Below, in pieces: positions 57,187 to 64,000 of a stretch of DNA of 64,000 nucleotides (the stretch's first letter is position 1; each line of letters opens with the position of its first letter). The stretch covers positions 434,001 through 498,000 of the forward strand of contig NZ_JADJNN010000004.1 in assembly GCF_016714285.1 (NCBI RefSeq), given 5' to 3'. The stretch is from Nannocystis sp. (lineage in GTDB: Bacteria > Myxococcota_A > Polyangia > Nannocystales > Nannocystaceae). The notes under the pieces are model-generated. The model worked only from the letters and a program-made list of their open reading frames with translations. It ran no database searches and had not been told where the DNA came from. The translations under genes and the position numbers were made by a program.

Positions 57187-57338
57187 CCTGTCCCTCCCGA
57201 CATGTCCCACGAGACCTGTGCTCACAGCCATACCGCGATCGTCCGGCTCTGCCGCTGACGGCCTGCCCCTTCGGACATGTCCCACCAGACCTGCCCTCAC
57301 AGCCAGGCCCCGATCATGCGCATCATCTGCCGCTGGTT
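57187..57338. repeat. Tandem duplication, two ~75-bp copies
   Basis: Bases 57187-57261 and 57262-57338 are about 75% identical with a small indel; each starts with the dispersed palindrome form (CCTGTCCC..GACATGTCCCACGAGACC). The second copy contains the end of the TonB receptor (MRMIGAWL and stop). The first lies between that stop and the PepSY start. Confidence 0.8.
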
Positions 57339-59825
57339 GCGCCGCTCGGTCGCCGTCCAGCGCCGCGGGTCCGGGCGAGCTGTCCCCGCGGCCAGCCCGC
57401 GCCGGCGCGCCTGCTCGCCCGCCCGCCCGCGGATGAACTCGTGCGCGAAGCCGAGGTTGAAGTAGAAGGTCCGCGGCCGCATCGCCAGGATGCCTCCGTT
57501 CAGATCGTCGCTGCGGGTGAACCACACGTGATTGAGCAGGTTCTTGGCCCCGACCGTGAACTCGAGCCGCCAGCCCTGCGGCAGCGGGGCCTGGAGACCG
57601 ATGAACGCGCTCATCAGCGTATACGCCGGCATGATCCCCAGCTCGCCCGTCGCCCAGCTGGTGATGTTGCCGTAGTCCGTGAATTGCTTGCCCGTGTAGT
57701 CGAGCGTGCTGCCGAACTTGAGCCCGAACGGGAACCTGTACGACGCCTTGCCCCACGCCTCATGCACCGGATACCACGGCATCCGGTTGCCCTGATAGAT
57801 ATCGGCGAGCACCTTGCTGCCCGTATACGCGTAGCCGGCGTTGAGCTCGAGCCCGTCGACCTTCTCCCACACCTCGCCCGGCTCCCAGGTGAGGTCGGCC
57901 TCGACCCCGTAGGCGTGCGCCGCCGGGATGATAGCGATCGAGTTGTCACCCTCGTCGCGCAAGAAGCGAAAATACTTGTACCAGCCCGTCACGTCCGCAT
58001 ACACCCCGCCGAGCTCCATCAGCTTGATCCCGCCCTCCACCATGTCCGCGAGCTCGGGCTGGATCCACCGACTGTTGTCGCTGGTCGGCATGTTGATCGT
58101 CGCCGAGAAGTAGCTCGGCGCGCCGAAGCTGCGCCCGTAACCGATGAAGCCCGCCACCTCGTCGCTGCCGTACCACAGCGACAGCCCCGGCAGCGCCCCG
58201 CCCTGCAGCGGCCGCGGCACCGAGCGACGATTGAGCAGGTCGTAGAAGCCCTGCTGCATGATCTCGCCGCGCACACCGGCGGTGATCACCAGCCGCGAGT
58301 CGAGCAGGTACAGCTTGTCCTCCGCGTACAGCGAGAAGCCGGCGGTGCGCCCGTCGAGGCAGCGCCGCCCGAGCCGCTCATACGCGACCCCGATCCCGCG
58401 CTCACAGCCAGTCGCGTCGCCGAGGTACTTCACCGGCTGGCTCGCGTCCCACGACCAAGTCTCGCGCAGCTTGGCCCACTCGAACACCCCGCGCACACCG
58501 AACGCGAGGTCCTGAAACATCTTCTTGTGGTTGACCCGCAGCACGTAGCGCGGCTCCAGGCCGAACACGTCGAAGCGCCGCGGCTGGACCGTCAGCAGCG
58601 TCTGCTCCATCGCCAGGTTGCGGTCCTCGTTGGTCGCCATCACGCTGCGGCGAAAGCTGTGGCTGTAGAAGCTGATCACCTGCAGCTCGTGCTGCTCCTT
58701 CGGCCGATAGCGCAGCTTCACGCTGGTCGCCTCGCGGTGGCCGTCGAAGCGGTCGTTGGGGCGCAGGCTCTGGAAGCGATCGAGCTCGTAGTCCTTGGTC
58801 CGCAGGCCGCCCGGGAGCTTGGTCTGCTCCCAGAACAGGTGCGAGCTCGACTCGAGGTCGAGCCGCTTCGTCACCGGATAGGCGAACTTGATGATCCCGC
58901 CCTGACTCGAGAAGCTGCTGTTCTCGCGGTAGGTCTTGCCGAAGCGCGGCGCGTACTCGAAGTACATCCCGAGCTTGCGGTGGGTCCCGCCGTACGAGGC
59001 CGCCACCCCCGAGTCGCCGAACTGGTCGGTCTGCCCGGTCACCGCGATCGTCGGGTTCTCGGGGATCGGGTGCGAGACCAGGTTGAACACGCCGCCCGAG
59101 GTCCACGGCCCGAAGCGCACCGAGGACCCGCCGCGCACCGCGTCGATCCTGGCGATCTGAAACAGCGACAGCGGGAACAGGCTCAGCGACGGGTTGCCGT
59201 ACGGCGCCGGCGCGATCGGCACCTCGTCGAGCAGCACCGTCGCCTGCTCCGACAGCCGCGGGTTGGCCCCGCGCACCGCCACGTTGAGCTTGGTCGACGA
59301 GGTCGAGAGCCCCGAGTTGCCCTCGACCGCCCGCACCCCGGGCACCTTGTCGAGCATCTCCGCCACGCTGCTGGCGCCCTGCTCGATCGCCTTCTGCGTG
59401 TCGACGATCGCCCGCCCGCCCGCGTGCCGCTGGACATCCAGGCGACTGCTGCGCCCGAGCATGTTGCTCGTCACCTCGATGTAGCGCACCTCGCGTTCGA
59501 TGCCGGGCGCGGCCGCACCCGGCAGCCTCGCGGCCTCCGCGTCACCTGCCCCGAACTCCACCACGCCAGCCCCGGATGTCCCCGCGGACATGTCCGCCTG
59601 GCCATCCGAGGCTGTCCCTGAAGACATGTCCTCCCCGCCAGATCTGGATGTCCCCGGAGACATGTCCCGCCCGGCGCCCGGCGGCGGACCGGCCGACGCG
59701 GGCCAGCCGGGCACCGTCCGGGCCGGCCGCGGGCGCTCGGCGACCCCGACCGGACCGTCGTAGGGGCGCGGTCCCGCCGTCGCCAGCGCGACCACCACGA
59801 GCGCGGTGTGCAGCACGATCGCCAT
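57297..59825 (-). CDS. TonB-dependent outer-membrane receptor (FecA-like)
   Basis: 842 residues. A signal-like N-terminus (MAIVLHTALVVVALATAG) and a low-complexity stretch with three palindrome-encoded DMSPGT units (about 55-88) precede the plug domain (about 125-245): VAEMLDKVPGVRAVEGNSGLSTSSTKLNVAVRG, VLLDEVPIAPAPYG, IDAVRGGSSVRFGPWTSGGVFNLVS. The 22-stranded barrel follows to VWFTRSDDLNGGILAMRPRTFYFNLGFAHEF. An unusual C-terminal extension of about 40 residues follows the terminal Phe. FecA-type siderophore or ferric citrate uptake is likely. It is flanked by a Fur-box-bearing lipoprotein gene upstream and a PepSY protein downstream. Confidence 0.9.
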   Translation of the reverse strand: MAIVLHTALVVVALATAGPRPYDGPVGVAERPRPARTVPGWPASAGPPPGAGRDMSPGTSRSGGEDMSSGTASDGQADMSAGTSGAGVVEFGAGDAEAARLPGAAAPGIEREVRYIEVTSNMLGRSSRLDVQRHAGGRAIVDTQKAIEQGASSVAEMLDKVPGVRAVEGNSGLSTSSTKLNVAVRGANPRLSEQATVLLDEVPIAPAPYGNPSLSLFPLSLFQIARIDAVRGGSSVRFGPWTSGGVFNLVSHPIPENPTIAVTGQTDQFGDSGVAASYGGTHRKLGMYFEYAPRFGKTYRENSSFSSQGGIIKFAYPVTKRLDLESSSHLFWEQTKLPGGLRTKDYELDRFQSLRPNDRFDGHREATSVKLRYRPKEQHELQVISFYSHSFRRSVMATNEDRNLAMEQTLLTVQPRRFDVFGLEPRYVLRVNHKKMFQDLAFGVRGVFEWAKLRETWSWDASQPVKYLGDATGCERGIGVAYERLGRRCLDGRTAGFSLYAEDKLYLLDSRLVITAGVRGEIMQQGFYDLLNRRSVPRPLQGGALPGLSLWYGSDEVAGFIGYGRSFGAPSYFSATINMPTSDNSRWIQPELADMVEGGIKLMELGGVYADVTGWYKYFRFLRDEGDNSIAIIPAAHAYGVEADLTWEPGEVWEKVDGLELNAGYAYTGSKVLADIYQGNRMPWYPVHEAWGKASYRFPFGLKFGSTLDYTGKQFTDYGNITSWATGELGIMPAYTLMSAFIGLQAPLPQGWRLEFTVGAKNLLNHVWFTRSDDLNGGILAMRPRTFYFNLGFAHEFIRGRAGEQARRRGLAAGTARPDPRRWTATERRNQRQMMRMIGAWL
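59576..59663. repeat. Palindromic repeat array, three copies (36-bp spacing)
   Basis: ATGTCCCCGCGGACAT (59576-59591), CTGTCCCTGAAGACAT (59612-59627) and ATGTCCCCGGAGACAT (59648-59663), spaced exactly 36 bp, encode the 12-residue DMSPGTSRSGGE-type units at the N-terminus of the TonB receptor. Confidence 0.9.
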
Positions 59826-59878
59826 GAGCCGCTAGCCCTGGCCCATTCCGCCGTCTCGGGACCTTCGGATCATGGCGC

Positions 59879-61057
59879 TCACTCGACGACCACACGCGTG
59901 GCCCCACGGATACGCAGGCTGATCTCGCTGGCCGTGAACAGCGGCGCGAGCTCGTCGTGGACCGTGACCTTCCAGGTGGCGGCCTCGCCCGCGCCCTCGT
60001 CGATGCGGTACACGGTGCCCGCCGTGTTGATGCCGTAGAGCACGCCGCCGACGCGGGCCAGCCCCTCGACGTCGAGCCCCGCGGCGATGTCGGCGATGTA
60101 CGGCCCCGACGCCACCGGCGGGCGCCCGGGCGCGGCGAGGTCGACGGCGAAGAGCAGGTTCTGCCCGGCTGGCAGCACCGCCGGATCCTCGGCGCGCACC
60201 ATCGCCAGCATGCCGCCACCTGGCGCCTCCGCGAGGTCGCCGGCCACCCCGGCCTTCTCGTCGAAGCTGGTCCACACCGAGCAGATCGATCGACACGCGT
60301 AGTACTCGGGGTCCTGCGTGACGTCGCTGGCGAGCACGCAGTGCTCCGGCGCGGCGACGAAGTCCGGGTCGATGCGGAACACCGCGCCGCGGGCGTCGAG
60401 CCCGTTGCCCGGCTTACCCGCCGAGCCAGCCCACAGCTCGTCGCCGACGAAGCCCAGCGCCGTCATGCTCTGCCGCCAGTAGCAGGCGTCGGTGTCCTCC
60501 GCGTCGACCTGCCCGTAGCGAAACGCGTAGCGCTCGACCGCGACGCGGTTGTCGCTGCGCGTCCAGTCGGGCACCTGCAGGTCGGTCAGGCCCCACTCGT
60601 CGTTGAGCGGGTCGTAGCTGAGCCCCCACAGCCCGCGCTGCGGGTGCCAGGCCAGGTCGCGCACGCTGAAGCGCTGCAGCGACTGGTCGTCGAGCGACAG
60701 CGGCCCCATGCGATCGTCGAGCCAGAGATTGCCGAGCTTGGCCAGACGACAGCCCGCGCCGCCGTCGTCGCACACCGCGTCGGGATCGTAGAGGTAGAGC
60801 GCGTTGCCGACGTAGCGGCCCTCGTTGTCGAGCGGGTAGTTCGACGTGAAGTTCGCGTCGGCGCCGGTCAGCTTGGTGTTCACGAACAACATCAGCTCGC
60901 CGCGCAGCGACTGCTCCGCGAGGCAGCCCTCGCACAGCGCGACCGCCTCCGGCAGCCCGTCACCGTCGAAGGGGTCGACCCCCATCGGCCCGTAACCAAC
61001 ACAGCCGGGCGGCGCCCCAAGAGCGAGCATCACGGCTATTTTGATAATGACTTTCAT
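59879..61057 (-). CDS. Lipoprotein of an iron-uptake operon, unknown fold
   Basis: 392 residues from the ATG at 61057; a GTG at 61078 is an alternative. Signal MKVIIKIAVMLALGAPPGC (Cys19). Early Cys (CEGCLAEQ) precede strand-rich sequence with a propeller-like look (LAWHPQRGLWGLSYDPLNDEWGLTDLQ, LLAMVRAEDPAVLPAGQNLLFAVDL, LARVGGVLYGINTAGTVYRID). It ends IRGATRVVVE. No family is recognised. It lies 53 bp upstream of the TonB receptor on the same strand, and a Fur-box-like site covers its start codon, so a role in capturing an iron compound is suggested. Confidence 0.75.
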   Translation of the reverse strand: MKVIIKIAVMLALGAPPGCVGYGPMGVDPFDGDGLPEAVALCEGCLAEQSLRGELMLFVNTKLTGADANFTSNYPLDNEGRYVGNALYLYDPDAVCDDGGAGCRLAKLGNLWLDDRMGPLSLDDQSLQRFSVRDLAWHPQRGLWGLSYDPLNDEWGLTDLQVPDWTRSDNRVAVERYAFRYGQVDAEDTDACYWRQSMTALGFVGDELWAGSAGKPGNGLDARGAVFRIDPDFVAAPEHCVLASDVTQDPEYYACRSICSVWTSFDEKAGVAGDLAEAPGGGMLAMVRAEDPAVLPAGQNLLFAVDLAAPGRPPVASGPYIADIAAGLDVEGLARVGGVLYGINTAGTVYRIDEGAGEAATWKVTVHDELAPLFTASEISLRIRGATRVVVE

Positions 61058-61061
61058 TACT
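61043..61061. promoter_or_regulatory. Fur-box-like operator
   Basis: GATAATGACTTTCATTACT agrees with the 19-bp Fur consensus GATAATGATAATCATTATC at about 14 positions, with both GATAATGA and TCATTA half-sites kept. It lies in an AT-rich island within very GC-rich DNA and covers the start codon of the lipoprotein gene. Position over the start rather than over a promoter is unusual, unless transcription starts very close to it. Confidence 0.65.
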
Positions 61062-61343
61062 TTTGCCGTGTGTAGCACCGTGTTTTGTGGGGGTCAAGCC
61101 CCGCCCACCGGACATTCTTGCCGCTTGCCCCTGAAACCGCCTTTCAGAATCGGGCAAATCGGGTCACCGCGAAGACTCACGCAGCATGGCCCCGACACAG
61201 CCACCTCGCGTGCCCCCAACGGTCCGACGCAGGCACGAGCTCGCGGCCGACGATCGCAATCGCGGCGGCGATCACCACCGGGACCACCGAGCGGAAGACC
61301 CACCGGTTGACCCGGTCGCTACGCGCGGCCACCATGGCCGCGC

Positions 61344-62057
61344 GTGTCCTCGCTGCTGCTCATCCGCCACGGCCAGGCCTCGCTCGGGGCCGCCGACTAC
61401 GACGTGCTCTCGCCGCTCGGCGTGACCCAGTCCCGCCGCCTCGGCGAGCACCTGGCCGGCATGCTGCGCCCGGACCTCATCGTCACCGGCCCCCGCCTGC
61501 GCCAGCGCGACACCGCCGCCCACCTCGTCGGCGCCGCCCGGGCCCGCGGCGCCGACTACCCCGACCCGATCGAGCGCGCCGAGTTCGACGAGTACCCCGC
61601 GCTGGTGATCATGCAGCGTCACCTCCAGCGCCTCGCCCAGGCCGACGACCTGCTCGCCGCCCCGCTCGCCGAGCTGCAGCGACACCCCCGCGGCAGCCGC
61701 GAGCAGCGGCGGGCCTTCGAGGCCGCGTTCCAGCGCATGATGCGACGCTGGCACGACGACGAGCTGGACGACCCGGAGATCGAGCCCGCCGCCGCCTTCG
61801 CGGCCCGCGTCGAGCGCGGCCTCGTCGAGCTGCTCGCGCCGCGCGGCCGCACCGTCCTCGTCGTCAGCTCGGCCGGCCCGGTCGGCATCGGCCTGCGCCT
61901 CGGCCTCGGCCTCGATCTCTGGGCTGGCCTCAAGGCCAGCTTCGTCGTCCACAACAGCTCGATCAGCGAGCTGCGGACCCGCGGCGAGGAGCCCGTGCTG
62001 ACCATGTTCAACGCCCTCCCCCACCTGCACGACCCCGCCGAGATCACGCTGCGCTAG
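61344..62057 (+). CDS. Histidine phosphatase family protein
   Basis: 237 residues starting at a GTG (61344). LLLIRHGQASLG is the phospho-histidine RHG motif, with the second Arg-x-x-x-T segment RLRQRDTAAHLV. FDEYPAL supplies the acid/base Glu. LLAPRGRTVLVVSSAGPVGIGLR carries SSAGP where most members have SHG, so the second catalytic His is replaced by Ser/Ala. It acts on small phosphomonoesters if active. Upstream of acyl-CoA dehydrogenase with a 64-bp duplication at the junction. Confidence 0.82.
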   Translation: MSSLLLIRHGQASLGAADYDVLSPLGVTQSRRLGEHLAGMLRPDLIVTGPRLRQRDTAAHLVGAARARGADYPDPIERAEFDEYPALVIMQRHLQRLAQADDLLAAPLAELQRHPRGSREQRRAFEAAFQRMMRRWHDDELDDPEIEPAAAFAARVERGLVELLAPRGRTVLVVSSAGPVGIGLRLGLGLDLWAGLKASFVVHNSSISELRTRGEEPVLTMFNALPHLHDPAEITLR

Positions 62058-62144
62058 CGTGCCCCCGATGGACGTCTCGATCCCCCACCTGCACGACCCC
62101 GCCGAGATCACGCTGCGCTAGCGAGGCCCCGATGGACTTCTCGA
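62017..62144. repeat. 64-bp tandem duplication at a gene junction
   Basis: Bases 62017-62080 and 62081-62144 are nearly identical. Each unit holds the end of the histidine phosphatase (HLHDPAEITLR and stop) and the ATG and first codons of the acyl-CoA dehydrogenase. The upstream ATG (62068) now leads a 17-codon reading frame that runs through the second copy to TAG; the true dehydrogenase start is at 62132. Confidence 0.95.
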
Positions 62145-63337
62145 TCCCCGCAACGACCACCGAGCTGCTCCGCCGCGTGCGGCGATTCCTCGATGAGCAC
62201 CTGTTCCCCGTCGAGGCCGAGCTGCTCGCCCTCGGCTTCCCCGCCGCGCTCCCGCGCCTCGCGGCCCTGCGCGCCGAGGTCCGCGCCGCCGGCCTGTGGC
62301 TGCCGCAGATGCCCGCGACGCTCGGCGGCCTCGGCCTCTCGCTGCAGGAGCACGGCCTCGTCAGCGAGCAGCTCGGCCAGAGCCCGCTCGGTCACTACCT
62401 GTTCAACTGTCAGGCGCCCGACGCCGGCAACATGGAGATCCTCCACAAGTTCGGCACGCCCGCGCAGCAGCAGCGCTTCCTCGCCCCGCTGCTCGCCGGC
62501 GAGATCCGCAGCTGCTTCTCGATGACCGAGCCGGACAGCCCCGGCAGCAACCCGACCCAGCTCGCCTGCCAGGCCGTGCGCGACGGCGACGACTACGTGA
62601 TCAACGGCCGCAAGTGGTTCACCTCCGGCGCCGACGGATCGGCCTTCGCGATCGTCATGGCGATCACCGCCCCCGAGGCCGAGCCGCACCGCCGCGCCAG
62701 CATGCTGCTGGTCCCCACCGACACCCCCGGCTTTCGCGTCGTCCGCAACATCCCGATCTTCGGCCACGCCGGCGCCGACTACGACTCGCACGCCGAGATC
62801 GCGTACGAGGACTGCCGCGTCCCCGCCGCGAACCTGCTCGGCCCGGCGCACGCCGGCTTCGCCATCGCCCAGGAGCGCCTCGGCCCCGGGAGGATCCACC
62901 ACTGCATGCGCTGGCTCGGCATCTGCGAGCGCGCCCTGGCCCTGCTGTGCCGCCGCGCCGTCGCCCGCCAGCTCGGCCCCGGCGAGGCGCTGGCCGACAA
63001 GCAGATCGTCCAGGTCTGGGCCGCCGAGTCGCGCGCCCACATCGACGCCGCCCGCCTGATGGTCCTGCGCACCGCCTGGCTGATCGACCAGCAGGGCTTC
63101 GCCGCCGCGCGCGAGGAGGTCTCGCTGATCAAGTTCCACGTCGCCGCGGTGCTCGCCGAGGTGCTCGAGCGGGCGATCCAGGTCCACGGCGCGCTCGGCC
63201 TCACCGACGACACCGTGCTCGCGTGGTTCTACACCCGCGAGCGCGGCGCTCGCATCTACGACGGGCCCGACGAGGTGCACAAGATGGTCGTCGCCCGCCG
63301 GATCTTCCACCGCTACAGCAAGGCAGGCGCCCCATGA
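62132..63337 (+). CDS. Acyl-CoA dehydrogenase, ACAD10/11-like
   Basis: 401 residues. FAD-dependent acyl-CoA oxidation. Motifs: CFSMTEPDSPGSNPTQLACQAVRDGDDYVINGRKWFTSGADG and LVPTDTPGFRVVRNIPIFGHAG (FAD and substrate domain), RLGPGRIHHCMRWLGICERALAL, and the C-terminal FYTRERGARIYDGPDEVHKMVVAR. The DGPDEVH sequence in place of the usual YEGTxEI segment is the mark of the ACAD10/11 clade. It is followed, with ATGA overlap, by an APH-type kinase as in ACAD10/11 fusions and in levulinate operons (lvaC, lvaA). Confidence 0.92.
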   Translation: MDFSIPATTTELLRRVRRFLDEHLFPVEAELLALGFPAALPRLAALRAEVRAAGLWLPQMPATLGGLGLSLQEHGLVSEQLGQSPLGHYLFNCQAPDAGNMEILHKFGTPAQQQRFLAPLLAGEIRSCFSMTEPDSPGSNPTQLACQAVRDGDDYVINGRKWFTSGADGSAFAIVMAITAPEAEPHRRASMLLVPTDTPGFRVVRNIPIFGHAGADYDSHAEIAYEDCRVPAANLLGPAHAGFAIAQERLGPGRIHHCMRWLGICERALALLCRRAVARQLGPGEALADKQIVQVWAAESRAHIDAARLMVLRTAWLIDQQGFAAAREEVSLIKFHVAAVLAEVLERAIQVHGALGLTDDTVLAWFYTRERGARIYDGPDEVHKMVVARRIFHRYSKAGAP

Positions 63338-64000
63338 GCGCGGCGTGGATCGACGCCGCCCGGCCGGTGCGCAGCGGCGAGGCCCTCGACCTCGATCGCC
63401 TCGCGCCGTACCTGCAACAGGCCCTGGACATGCCCGGCGCGCCGGTCAGCGCCCTGCAGTTCCCCGGCGGCCACTCCAACCTGACCTACCTCGTCCGCAT
63501 CGGCGAGCGCGAGCTGGTCCTGCGCCGCCCGCCCTTCGGCGCGCAGATCAAGACGGCCCACGACATGGACCGCGAGTACGCGTTCCTCAGCCGCCTGGCG
63601 CCGGTCTACCCGCGGGTCCCGCGGCCGCTGCTGCTCGGCGACGAGGCTGTCCTCGGGGCCAGGTTCTACGTGATGGAGCGGGTCCGCGGGGTCGTGCTGC
63701 GCAGCCGCCTCCCGCCTGGCTTGACGATCGGCCCGGAGCTCGCGCGCGGCCTGTCGGTCGCCGCGGCCGAGACCCTCGCCGAGCTGCACGCGCTCGACAT
63801 CCACGCCGCCGGTCTCGCGCCGCTCGGCCACCCCGACGGCTACGTGCGACGTCAGGTCGAAGGCTGGACCCGACGCTACGCCGCGGCCGTCACCGACGAG
63901 ATCCCAGCGATGGAGCGCGTCGCCGCCTGGCTCGCCGAGCACCTCCCCGACTCGGGCCCGCCGACCCTGATCCACAACGACTTCAAGTACGACAACCTCG
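63334..64000 (+). CDS. APH-family phosphotransferase (4-hydroxyacyl-CoA kinase candidate), 3'-truncated
   Basis: At least 222 residues; it runs off the right edge. The N-terminal lobe has FPGGHSNLTYLVRIGERELVLRRPPFGAQIKTAHDMDREYAFLSRLAP, with the ATP-binding Lys region. VYPRVPRPLLLGDEAVLGARFYVMERVRGVVLR is typical of ACAD10/11 N-terminal domains. The end LIHNDFKYDNL is the HxDxxxxN Brenner motif with catalytic Asp. It phosphorylates a hydroxyl group; context (coupled ACAD) suggests 4-hydroxyacyl-CoA. ATG overlaps the previous stop. Confidence 0.85.
   Translation, partial: MSAAWIDAARPVRSGEALDLDRLAPYLQQALDMPGAPVSALQFPGGHSNLTYLVRIGERELVLRRPPFGAQIKTAHDMDREYAFLSRLAPVYPRVPRPLLLGDEAVLGARFYVMERVRGVVLRSRLPPGLTIGPELARGLSVAAAETLAELHALDIHAAGLAPLGHPDGYVRRQVEGWTRRYAAAVTDEIPAMERVAAWLAEHLPDSGPPTLIHNDFKYDNL

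Noticed and set aside
12871..59663. The palindromes read as LexA/SOS boxes (CTGT-N8-ACAG has the spacing of the E. coli LexA site).
   Set aside because: The copies lie in arrays within coding regions and intergenic tracts without SOS genes, and the central bases are GC-rich, unlike LexA sites. Coincidental consensus similarity is the simpler view, though protein binding is not ruled out.
63647..63662. CTGTCCTCGGGGCCAG in the APH-type kinase as another palindrome copy.
   Set aside because: It encodes the family-typical DEAVLGARFYVMERV segment, so it is explained by the protein and matches the dyad only partly.
1..64000. tRNA, rRNA, insertion sequences or prophage genes.
   Set aside because: No transposase, integrase, phage structural gene, tRNA clover-leaf next to valS or elsewhere, or rRNA sequence was visible on reading both strands.
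1..64000. A secondary-metabolite cluster (PKS, NRPS), common in myxobacteria.
   Set aside because: No ketosynthase, adenylation, condensation or carrier domains are encoded here; the ATP-grasp/aminopropyltransferase pair is the only biosynthetic hint.

Overview
The window is very GC-rich, densely coded DNA with no phage, plasmid, CRISPR, rRNA or tRNA signature. It looks like a myxobacterial chromosome, most likely of the Nannocystineae type. That placement is an inference from four eukaryotic-like Ser/Thr kinases with variable sensor tails, a PP2C phosphatase fused to a cyclic-nucleotide domain, lipoproteins with Thr/Ser-rich linkers and Cys-rich repeats (including the 'Myxococcus cysteine-rich repeat'), and one-component, ECF and response-regulator genes mixed with housekeeping genes.

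Layout. 1-2.2 kb: the frameshifted tail of a Ser/Thr kinase and a secreted Cys-rich membrane protein. 2.3-11.5 kb: five consecutive paralogous surface lipoproteins (lipobox, Thr/Ser linker, Cys-rich module, beta-helix-like repeats, a C-terminal signature ending in DYAGAD), several with a promoter-like AATACT just before the start codon. 11.7-15.6 kb: a second kinase, a small membrane protein, rsmE and a Cys/His lipoprotein. 15.6-23.3 kb (minus): an operon of a TPR-like lipoprotein, a large TPR lipoprotein with low-complexity repeats, a sulfatase-fold lipoprotein that lacks catalytic residues, and a repeat protein with a polyglutamine tail. 23.5-27.4 kb (minus): a periplasmic binding protein, then a translationally coupled operon of a membrane protein, ECF sigma factor, putative anti-sigma factor and a lysine 2,3-aminomutase. 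27.5-30 kb (minus): an HExxH protein, a Cys-rich-repeat lipoprotein and a two-helix membrane protein. 30-36.9 kb: a thioredoxin-like protein, then PP2C-CNBD, cytidine deaminase and a WD40 kinase as one operon. 36.9-45.2 kb: valS, a response regulator, a methyltransferase, a prepilin-like protein, rpsA and cmk. 45.3-50.6 kb: DUF4266/DUF3570 proteins, a roadblock-like protein, ferredoxin, an LPG-synthase-like membrane protein, a lipoprotein, a crotonase-fold protein and YqeY. 50.6-57.2 kb: a kinase fused to a formylglycine-generating-enzyme-like domain, a secreted HEAT-like protein, and an ATP-grasp ligase beside an aminopropyltransferase. 56.7-61.1 kb (minus): an iron-type operon (lipoprotein, TonB receptor, PepSY protein) with a Fur-box-like site. 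61.3-64 kb: a histidine phosphatase, an acyl-CoA dehydrogenase and an APH-type kinase resembling the two halves of ACAD10/11 or LvaC/LvaA.

The most unusual signal cuts across these genes. It is a short palindrome, consensus CTGTCCC-nn-GGGACAG (CTGT-N8-ACAG), present in about 35 copies at roughly 14 sites. It often occurs in arrays with 36-, 39- or 21-bp spacing, is read in different frames within linkers, signal-peptide extensions and C-terminal tails, and is sometimes intergenic. No named element that I know matches it. The window also holds three short tandem duplications of gene ends (rsmE, the TonB receptor, the histidine phosphatase) and several unrelated in-frame microrepeats, which suggests active repeat expansion in this genome.
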